Below are positions 1 through 6,143 of a stretch of DNA of 64,000 nt, piece after piece. Numbering within the stretch: the stretch's first letter is position 1; each line of letters begins with the position of its first letter. The notes under the pieces were generated by a model that had not been told where the DNA came from, searched no databases, and saw only the letters and a list, made by a program, of their open reading frames with translations. Location: positions 1 through 64,000 of the forward strand of contig JAIBAP010000015.1 of the NCBI GenBank assembly GCA_019695115.1, read 5' to 3'. This DNA is from Caldilineales bacterium (GTDB taxonomy: Bacteria; Chloroflexota; Anaerolineae; J102). Position numbers and translations under genes: made by a program.

Positions 1-140
1 AGCCTACTTTGATGCCAGGTGTCGACTGCTCGGCCGAGCCGGCGTTTGCGCCCCTGCCTGGATTATGTGAGTTCCGCCTACTTTAACTCATCTCCCTCTC
101 TTCGGGAAACTTTGACGCCCACCCCACGCTCTCCGGCGCA

Positions 141-170
141 TTGCCTGGCGGCCCCCGCCTGTGCTAAACT
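141..170 (+). promoter_or_regulatory. Putative sigma70-type promoter of tRNA-Arg
   Basis: TTGCCT at 141-146 and TAAACT at 165-170 are separated by 18 bases, which would put the transcription start about 6 bases before the tRNA. The -35 match is partial and I found no experimental anchor, so this is a positional guess. The rest of positions 1-140 holds no gene I can recognise; it has an imperfect direct repeat around CCTACTTT at 4-11 and 77-84. Confidence 0.4.
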
Positions 171-182
171 GCCTGCAACCGC

Positions 183-255
183 GCCCCCGTAGCTCAGAGG
201 ATAGAGCGAGGGTTTCCTAAACCCTGCGTCGCAGGTTCGAGTCCTGCCGGGGGCG
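183..255 (+). tRNA. tRNA-Arg (anticodon CCT)
   Basis: A complete cloverleaf can be folded. The acceptor arm pairs 183-189 (GCCCCCG) with 248-254 (CGGGGGC), with 255 as discriminator. The D stem is 192-195/204-207. The anticodon stem is 209-213/221-225 with loop TTCCTAA and anticodon CCT at 216-218. The T arm is 231-235/243-247 with loop TTCGAGT. CCA is not encoded. The anticodon reads the rare AGG arginine codon. It lies just upstream of a restriction/defence operon, a typical island position, but I found no second copy of the tRNA 3' end in the window that would mark an attachment site. Confidence 0.93.
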
Positions 256-299
256 TTTGGTTGGTGGCATAGTCAATCGCTGTCGTTTGGAGCCGCATC

Positions 300-2087
300 G
301 TGCCAGAATTCGAGAAACTCTCAGCCGCAGACATCTCCGCTCTCACAGTGTCCAGGCCGGCGAAGGTCGGGCGGGGCCGGCCACGCGGGGGCCGCGCCGC
401 AGCAGGAGCTGCGGGCGATGGCCAGGAAGTGACGCAACAGACCAGTCTCCTGTTGGAGCCGCTCGGCGAGGAGCACTTGACCATCGGCGAGTTGGAGCAA
501 TGGCTGTGGGATGCCGCCTGCGTCATTCGTGGGGCCACCGATGCGCCCAAGTTCAAGGACTTCATCCTGCCGCTGGTGTTCTATAAGCGCCTGTCGGATG
601 TGTTCGACGACGAATTTGCCGGGCTGGTGCAGCAGTACGGCGGCGAGAACGTCGCCCGCCAAATCATCGAGGCCGACCACGCCGATGCTCTGCAAAACGG
701 GCGCAAGCCGATCGTGCGCTTCTACATCCCGGCCCGCTTCAACTGGGCCAGCCTGCGCCACCACGGCGCCGACGGCCGCCTGGGCGAGTTCGTGACCGAC
801 GCCATGCGCGAGGCGGCGCGGCTGAATCCCGAATTGGACGGCGTGGTCAACGTCAAGGATTTCAACGAGCGCCAGAGCGGGCAGCGCACACTCGACGACG
901 ACCGCCTCTCCGCCCTGATCGAAGTGTTGAGCCGCCACCGGTTGGGACTGCAGAACGCTGAACCGGACATCCTGGGCCGGGCCTACGAATATCTGTTGCG
1001 CAAATTCGCCGAGGGCCAGGGCCAGAGTGCAGGCGAATTCTACACCCCCAAAGAAGTCGGCTGGCTGATGGCGACGCTGATCGACCCGGAGCCACGCAGC
1101 ACGGTGTATGACCCCACCTGCGGCTCGGCGGGATTGCTGATCAAAGCCCGGCTGTACTATCACCAGCGCCATCCAACCCAAGCCGGCGCCGCGCCACATC
1201 TGTACGGGCAGGAACTGAACCCCACTACCTTCGCCCTGGCCAAGATGAACATGTTCCTGCACGACTTCGGGAACTCGTACTTTGCCATCGGCGACACCCT
1301 GCGCTGGCCGGGATTCTCTGCCGAAGGTGCGGGCTTGCAGCGCTTCCGCTACATCGTCGCCAATCCGATGTGGAACCAGAGCAACTACACGCCGGAGTTC
1401 TACGAGAACGACGCCTGGGGCCGCTTTGGCCAGGGCGCTCCGCCCGCCTCGTCCGCGGACTGGGGCTGGGTGCAACACATGCTGGCTTCGTTGGCTGCCC
1501 CTTCGAAAAGCTCAGGGCAGGCTCCTTCGACAGGCTCAGGGCAGGGGGGCCGGGCCGCCATCGTCCTCGACACCGGCGCCGTCTCGCGCGGGTCGGGCAG
1601 CAAATCGAGCAACAAAGAGAAGACCATCCGCCAGGCGTTCGTGGAGCGTGACTGGATCGAGGGCGTCATCCTGCTGCCGGAGAACCTGTTCTACAACACC
1701 ACCGCCCCCGGCATCATCCTGCTGCTCAACCGGGCCAAGCCCCCGGCCCGCCGCGGCCAAATCCTGCTGGTGAACGCCTCCAACTATTTTGTGAAGGAGA
1801 AGCCGAAGAATGCCCTCACCGACGAAGGCATCGCGGCCGTGGCCGAGGTCTATCGGCGCTGGGAGACGCGCGAGCGCCTGAGCCGGGTGATTTCGCTGGC
1901 TGAAGCGCGGGAGGCGGATTATAATCTGAGTCCATCGTTGTTCGTGGAGACGGGCGTCCAGAAGCAACATCGCAGCCTGAGCGCCATCCTGACCGACCTG
2001 GCTGCCGCTCGCTCCCAACGTGAACGCTCCGACGCTGAGCTGTCGGCTATCTTGATACAACTTGGACTCGATGGAGGCGACGCATGA
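300..2087 (+). CDS. hsdM: Type I restriction-modification DNA methyltransferase subunit M (HsdM / MAD2-like)
   Basis: 595 aa N6-adenine methyltransferase subunit that would work with the HsdS at 4025. The N-terminal helical HsdM domain begins near residue 60. SAM-binding motif I is DPTCGSAGLL from about residue 271, after the GEFYTPKEV segment. The catalytic motif IV reads NPMW (about 355-358), not the usual NPPF/Y. The GTG start at 300 has a GGAG 8 bases upstream; the first ~55 residues are low-complexity, so a later start is possible. Residues about 401-416 are encoded by two tandem REP-like units (1499-1545), an in-frame insertion in a surface loop just before the conserved VLDTGAVSRGSG segment. 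Its stop overlaps the next start (ATGA), so translation is coupled to the ATPase. Family assignment is firm; membership of the MADS subtype is inference from gene order. Confidence 0.92.
   Translation: MPEFEKLSAADISALTVSRPAKVGRGRPRGGRAAAGAAGDGQEVTQQTSLLLEPLGEEHLTIGELEQWLWDAACVIRGATDAPKFKDFILPLVFYKRLSDVFDDEFAGLVQQYGGENVARQIIEADHADALQNGRKPIVRFYIPARFNWASLRHHGADGRLGEFVTDAMREAARLNPELDGVVNVKDFNERQSGQRTLDDDRLSALIEVLSRHRLGLQNAEPDILGRAYEYLLRKFAEGQGQSAGEFYTPKEVGWLMATLIDPEPRSTVYDPTCGSAGLLIKARLYYHQRHPTQAGAAPHLYGQELNPTTFALAKMNMFLHDFGNSYFAIGDTLRWPGFSAEGAGLQRFRYIVANPMWNQSNYTPEFYENDAWGRFGQGAPPASSADWGWVQHMLASLAAPSKSSGQAPSTGSGQGGRAAIVLDTGAVSRGSGSKSSNKEKTIRQAFVERDWIEGVILLPENLFYNTTAPGIILLLNRAKPPARRGQILLVNASNYFVKEKPKNALTDEGIAAVAEVYRRWETRERLSRVISLAEAREADYNLSPSLFVETGVQKQHRSLSAILTDLAAARSQRERSDAELSAILIQLGLDGGDA
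1499..1545 (+). repeat. Two tandem REP-like units inserted in frame in hsdM
   Basis: Two near-identical units of about 23 bases share the core CTCAGGGCAGG and begin CCTTCGAAAAG and CCTTCGACAGG. They add roughly 15 residues rich in Ser, Gly and Gln to HsdM and keep the frame open. Related CCTTCG...CAGGGCAGG sequence recurs in intergenic regions at 38381-38450 and 41790-41830. Confidence 0.75.
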
Positions 2088-3391
2088 TCAAGCGAATCGA
2101 AGCCTTGAACTATCGCAGCCTGCGCTATGTGGCGCAGGAGCTACGGGATTTCCAGGTGCTGGTGGGGCCAAATGCTTCGGGAAAATCCACCTTTCTGGAT
2201 GTGGTGGCACTCTTGGGCGATTTCGTGCGCTTTGGCGTGGACGACGCCTTGCTTTTTGGTCTGAATCCAGAGCGGGGCCGGGCGCGGAGCCTGGATGAAT
2301 TGATCTTCAATCAGATCGGCGACCGTTTCGAGCTTGCCATCGAGTTGGCCGTGCCCGACGCTCTGCGGCCTGTCAAACGCAACGGCGGCGGTGATTTCTT
2401 GCCCGACGCAGCTCGGTACGAAGTCGCTTTTGGCAAGGCTGAGAGCGGGCAGGTCGAGATTCAGGCGGAGGCATTGTGGTTGATCGACAGCCAGCGTGCG
2501 GCCGCCACACCGCGGCGACAGGGGCGTGTTCAACAGCTTGATCTCTTCCCTGCGGAGCCCTCGCCCCCGGCTTCGATCATCTCTTCCGGCAAGACGCCGG
2601 CCGGCTGGCAGACGGTGGTCAAGAAGTCGCCCCATTCCGGCAACGACTACTTCAAGGCCGAAGGCGGCAAGTGGAACATCCAGTATCGGGTAGGGGCGCG
2701 CAAAGCGGCCTTGGCCGGGCTGCCGGACGACGCCAGCCGTTTCCCCATCGCCATCTGGGTGCGCAACCTGCTGCTGGAAGGCGTGCGCGTGTTGGCCCTC
2801 AACAGCGCCGCCATGCGCCGGCCCGTGAGTCCCTCCGCTTTGCGGCGATTCAGCGTCGAGGGAGCCAACCTGCCATTGGTGGTGCAAGATCTGGAGCGCC
2901 ATCATCCCGATGTTCATCGCGATTGGGTGGCGCATGTACAGACGATCCTCCCCGACCTGGCGGCGATTCAAGTGCACGAACGACCGGACGATCGGCATCT
3001 GTACCTGGCCCTGAAGTACGCCAGCAGCGTCGATCCTGTGCCTTCATGGCTGGCCTCGGATGGGACGTTACGGCTTTTGACGCTGACCTTGTTGGCCTAT
3101 CTGCCCGATTCATCCGGCGTCTATCTGATCGAGGAGCCGGAGAACGGCATCCATCCGCGGGCGATCGCGGGCGTGTTTCAGTCCTTGTCTTCGGTCTACA
3201 GCGGTCAGGTGCTTGTCGCCACCCATTCGGCTTTGTTCTTGGGGCTGGCCGAGCCGGCGCAGTTGTTGTGCTTTGCGCGCAATCCCTCCGGGGCGATCAG
3301 CATCATCAGCGGCGACAATCATCCCTCGCTGAAGACCTGGCGCGGTGAAGTAGACTTGTCGACGCTCTATGCTGCGGGCGTGCTGGGGTGA
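2084..3391 (+). CDS. AAA family ATPase (AAA_21/OLD-like; MAD3-like) of the defence operon
   Basis: 435 aa SMC/OLD-type ATPase. Walker A is GPNASGKST at residues 28-36, directly after an N-terminal motif typical of this class (IEALNYRSLR). The Walker B region is YLIEEPENGIHP near residue 347, followed by an ATHS H-loop. There is no fused TOPRIM nuclease domain; the next gene encodes a small protein that could provide it in trans, as in PARIS (AriA/AriB) and other split OLD-like systems. The start overlaps the hsdM stop by ATGA, and the following gene begins 3 bases after its stop. Function in defence is inferred from context; it matches the position of mad3 in the methylation-associated defence system as I remember it. 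Confidence 0.85.
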   Translation: MIKRIEALNYRSLRYVAQELRDFQVLVGPNASGKSTFLDVVALLGDFVRFGVDDALLFGLNPERGRARSLDELIFNQIGDRFELAIELAVPDALRPVKRNGGGDFLPDAARYEVAFGKAESGQVEIQAEALWLIDSQRAAATPRRQGRVQQLDLFPAEPSPPASIISSGKTPAGWQTVVKKSPHSGNDYFKAEGGKWNIQYRVGARKAALAGLPDDASRFPIAIWVRNLLLEGVRVLALNSAAMRRPVSPSALRRFSVEGANLPLVVQDLERHHPDVHRDWVAHVQTILPDLAAIQVHERPDDRHLYLALKYASSVDPVPSWLASDGTLRLLTLTLLAYLPDSSGVYLIEEPENGIHPRAIAGVFQSLSSVYSGQVLVATHSALFLGLAEPAQLLCFARNPSGAISIISGDNHPSLKTWRGEVDLSTLYAAGVLG

Positions 3392-3394
3392 ACG

Positions 3395-4015
3395 ATGAGC
3401 AAAGATCTGTTGGCCCTGGTGGCCGATGTGCAGCAAGAGAAAACGGTGGCCACGCTTCTGCACGAACGTCAGCCTTCACTCGGCATCCGCCCGCTTAGCT
3501 TCGATATCTTCCGCCATCCTCGCAACGATCCTGGCGTCTATCATGAGGCGGCCGCTTTTCTGGCGCCCTATGGCTCGGCCTATGACTACGCCCTGGTGGT
3601 GCTGGATGCGGCCTGGGAAGGTGCGCCAGGCGGCGCCGCCGCTTTGCGCCAGAGCCTGGTGGAGTCCTTGCAACGCAGCGGTTGGGCGCCGGATCGCTGC
3701 CAGGTGGTGGTGATCGATCCCGAATTGGAGATGTGGGTGTGGGCCGATTCGCCTGTGGTGGCTGAGGTGCTGCGAACGCCGTGGGAGGAGATGCGGGCCT
3801 TGGCGAAGCAGAGCGGCTATTGGCGGCAAGGGCAGGCCAAGCCGCAGGAGCCAAAAGCCCTGCTGGAGGCGGTGCTGCGCCAACAGCGACGCCCGCGTTC
3901 AGCGGCCATCTTTCAGGAATTGGCCCGGCGCCTGGGCCTGGCCAGTTGCACCGATCCGGCGTTCGTGCTGTTGCGTGAGACGTTGGCGAAGTGGTTTGGC
4001 ACTCTGGAAGATTGA
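3395..4015 (+). CDS. MAD4-like / TOPRIM-like small defence protein
   Basis: 206 aa protein between the ATPase and HsdS. Visible landmarks are an N-terminal hydrophobic strand (LALVADV) followed by QQEKT, a HPRNDPG segment, ALVVLDAAWEG near residue 70, and VIDPELEMWVWADS near residue 110. Strand-E, strand-D and PELE-type motifs in this order are what OLD-like TOPRIM and DUF4276-type proteins show, so a metal-dependent nuclease or effector partner of the ATPase is plausible. The arrangement also recalls the MAD4 family. Neither relation could be tested here. It is preceded by only 3 bases after the ATPase stop, so it is certainly co-transcribed. Confidence 0.6.
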   Translation: MSKDLLALVADVQQEKTVATLLHERQPSLGIRPLSFDIFRHPRNDPGVYHEAAAFLAPYGSAYDYALVVLDAAWEGAPGGAAALRQSLVESLQRSGWAPDRCQVVVIDPELEMWVWADSPVVAEVLRTPWEEMRALAKQSGYWRQGQAKPQEPKALLEAVLRQQRRPRSAAIFQELARRLGLASCTDPAFVLLRETLAKWFGTLED

Positions 4016-4024
4016 AAAAAGCAC

Positions 4025-5263
4025 ATGATTGTTCGGCACACGCCAGCCGGCTGGAGCATGACGCAACTGCGGAATCTATGTCAGCGGTCATATTTGACGA
4101 ATCCGACACAGAGACCAGATAAGCCGTTCATCTACGTGGATGTCTCAAGTGTCTCCAACACGGCCTTCCGCATCGTCGAGACAAATGAGATTTTGGGGCG
4201 CGACGCTCCTAGCCGAGCCAGAAAGTTGATTAAGATGGGTGACGTTCTGTTCGCTACTGTACGCCCGACGCTTCGCCGCATAGCTCTTGTACCGCCAGAA
4301 CTGGATAATCAGGTTTGTTCTACAGGCTACTGTGTGGTGCGAACCGATCCAAAACATCTGCTTCCAGAGTACGCTTACTTCTTTCTACTGACCGAAGAAG
4401 TTGCAGCGCGTGTTGAGTCCATGCAGAAAGGGGCAACCTACCCAGCTATCAGTGACGGCGATTTGCTAGGCCTTCAAATCCCCCTCCCGCCCCTGCCTGA
4501 ACAGCGCGCCATCACCCGCGTGCTGCGGGCAGTGCAGGCCGCACGCGAAGCCCGCCAGCGCGAAGCCGCCCTGGAACGCGAGTGCAAGGCCGCGCTCATG
4601 GACTACCTCTTCACGCACGGCACGCGCGGCGAGCCGACCAAGCAGACGCCGATTGGCGAGATGCCGGAGAGTTGGGAGGTAGTGCGCGTTGGTGATATGT
4701 TCCATATCCAACTTGGAAAGATGCTGTCTGAAGTGTCAAAGAAGAGAGTCTCCTATAGACCATATCTGCGAAACGCCAATGTGCAGTGGGGACGGGTTGA
4801 CCTGACTGACCTTGCGGAAATGGACTTCAACGAGCGAGAGAGGGAGAGATTCCGTCTTCACAAGGGTGATATTCTAGTGTGCGAAGGAGGCGAAATTGGG
4901 CGAACCGCAATATGGAATGGCGAAATTGATGAGTGCTATTTTCAGAAAGCTATCCATCGGCTACGCGCGAAGGACTTGAGCGTTTCTCATGAGTACTTCC
5001 AGCTTTATATGACTCTGATATTCATCGTTCGCCCCGTCCAGATTGTCGAAGGAGCACGATCTACCATTGCCCACCTGCCAGTCGCGAAGTTATCGATGGT
5101 TCCTCTGGCTTTTCCCTCACGTGAAGAGCAGGATCACATCGTAGACATCACCGCAGCATGCGACGCCAAAATCGCCGCCCTCGACCGCGAGCGCGCCCTG
5201 CTCGACGAGTTGTTCCGGGCGCTGTTGGAGGAATTGATGTGCGGGCGGGTGCGAGTGGCGTAG
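4025..5263 (+). CDS. hsdS: Type I restriction-modification specificity subunit S (HsdS / MAD5-like)
   Basis: 412 aa DNA-recognition subunit with two target-recognition domains (about 1-155 and 215-375) separated by conserved helical spacers. The first spacer begins at LPLPPLPEQRAI near 157 and the second ends the protein (IAALDRERALLDEL). Base composition is mosaic: the two recognition domains (about 4060-4470 and 4690-5100) are clearly more AT-rich than the GC-rich spacers and the flanking genes, as expected when recognition domains are exchanged between strains. ATG at 4025 follows an A-rich stretch with no clear ribosome site. It would set sequence specificity for both HsdM and HsdR. Confidence 0.92.
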   Translation: MIVRHTPAGWSMTQLRNLCQRSYLTNPTQRPDKPFIYVDVSSVSNTAFRIVETNEILGRDAPSRARKLIKMGDVLFATVRPTLRRIALVPPELDNQVCSTGYCVVRTDPKHLLPEYAYFFLLTEEVAARVESMQKGATYPAISDGDLLGLQIPLPPLPEQRAITRVLRAVQAAREARQREAALERECKAALMDYLFTHGTRGEPTKQTPIGEMPESWEVVRVGDMFHIQLGKMLSEVSKKRVSYRPYLRNANVQWGRVDLTDLAEMDFNERERERFRLHKGDILVCEGGEIGRTAIWNGEIDECYFQKAIHRLRAKDLSVSHEYFQLYMTLIFIVRPVQIVEGARSTIAHLPVAKLSMVPLAFPSREEQDHIVDITAACDAKIAALDRERALLDELFRALLEELMCGRVRVA

Positions 5264-5278
5264 GTGGGGCGGTTCGGA

Positions 5279-5300
5279 TGGGCGGTTCATGAACCGCCCA
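5279..5300. terminator. Perfect 22-nt palindrome after hsdS
   Basis: TGGGCGGTTCA at 5279-5289 is followed directly by its exact complement TGAACCGCCCA at 5290-5300, and the half-site GGCGGTTC also occurs at 5268-5275. It could end or attenuate transcription before the toxin gene or be a REP-like element. There is no T-run, so intrinsic termination is not assured. Confidence 0.5.
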
Positions 5301-5401
5301 TAGGATGGTCATGACTGAACGCGCCGCTGTCCAGGACCCCAAGCTCCTCTGCTTATCACTCTCACCTTTATTGGACATTTCTTCGCAAATTTGCTAACAT
5401 C

Positions 5402-5737
5402 ATGCATTGGGAGATCCTGTACTACAGCGAGGACGTCCAGGAGGCCATTGCTGTCTGGCCGGTTGGCATCCGCGCCTACTATGCAAGGATCACCGAACGA
5501 ATACGCTCCTCCGGCCCCAACCTGGGCATGCCGTTTACGCGCAGCCTGGGACAGGGGCTGTTCGAGATTCGCGCCAGAGGCCAAGAGGGCATCGGCAGAG
5601 CCTTTTTCTGCACTGTTGTCGGCCAGAAGGTCATCATCCTTCATGTCTACATCAAGAAATCTTCGAAAACGCCCGCCAAGGAGCTTGAAATTGCTCGCAA
5701 AAGGTTGGCGGAGGTCAAAGAGCAATGGCAAAGATGA
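5402..5737 (+). CDS. RelE/ParE-superfamily toxin (HigB / phage Gp49-like)
   Basis: 111 aa protein with the compact RelE-fold order of this family: an N-terminal strand (WEILYYSEDVQEAI), helix, then LFEIRARG, GRAFFCTVV and VIILHVYIKKSSKTP, a Lys-rich C-terminal stretch typical of Gp49-like/HigB toxins that cleave mRNA on the ribosome. The ATG at 5402 follows 138 bases of non-coding sequence after hsdS. The gene overlaps the antitoxin start by 13 bases, the toxin-first order usual for HigBA. Position between hsdS and hsdR suggests that it guards the restriction operon or is released when the system is disturbed; that role is inference. Confidence 0.85.
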   Translation: MHWEILYYSEDVQEAIAVWPVGIRAYYARITERIRSSGPNLGMPFTRSLGQGLFEIRARGQEGIGRAFFCTVVGQKVIILHVYIKKSSKTPAKELEIARKRLAEVKEQWQR

Positions 5738-6135
5738 CCACGATGAAGACACATGACGAAATGATTCAGGAATGGATGCAGGATCCTGACTTCGTGCGCG
5801 CCTATGAGGCGCTGGAGGACGAGTTCGCTCTGTTCGACGAGTTGTTGCGCGCCCGCAAAGAGGCGGGCCTGACCCAGGCCGACGTCGCCGCGCGCATGGC
5901 GACTCAACCCTCGGTCGTGGCGCGGTTGGAGGCAGGCGGCGGGCGTCAGAAGCATTCGCCCTCATTGGCCACGTTGCAAAGGTATGCAGCGGCGGTGGGA
6001 TGTCGGATCGAGGTCAAACTGGTGCGCGTGCAGCCTGCGCTGTCAGGCGCCGTAGTGAACCATCGTGCCGCGGCGCGGTTGGCCGAGCCTGCACCTACCT
6101 ACTCTCATGACAAAAAGTGGGATGAGAGCGAGTAG
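5725..6135 (+). CDS. HTH-type (XRE) antitoxin, HigA-like
   Basis: 136 aa partner of the preceding toxin. The N-terminal part (MKTHDEMIQEWMQDPDFVRAYEALEDEF) is typical of antitoxins paired with Gp49-like toxins. The XRE helix-turn-helix lies at about 45-95 (ARKEAGLTQADVAARM...SPSLATLQRYA). A C-terminal tail of some 30 residues extends beyond the usual length. Three in-frame ATG codons (5725, 5734, 5743) are possible starts; 5743 best fits the family N-terminus. It probably neutralises the toxin and represses the pair. hsdR begins 8 bases after the stop. Confidence 0.85.
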   Translation: MAKMTTMKTHDEMIQEWMQDPDFVRAYEALEDEFALFDELLRARKEAGLTQADVAARMATQPSVVARLEAGGGRQKHSPSLATLQRYAAAVGCRIEVKLVRVQPALSGAVVNHRAAARLAEPAPTYSHDKKWDESE

Positions 6136-6143
6136 AGACGTCC

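Noticed and set aside
321-1478. Long minus-strand open frame opposite hsdM
   Set aside because: It is the antisense shadow of a strongly supported HsdM; its sequence lacks any domain and no ribosome site precedes it. Similar shadows lie opposite hsdR (6105-7502), the Kef gene (10498-11631), the kinase (26111-28939), the peroxidase (43441-45027), clpX (47284-49197) and aor (57171-58826); all are typical of high-GC DNA.
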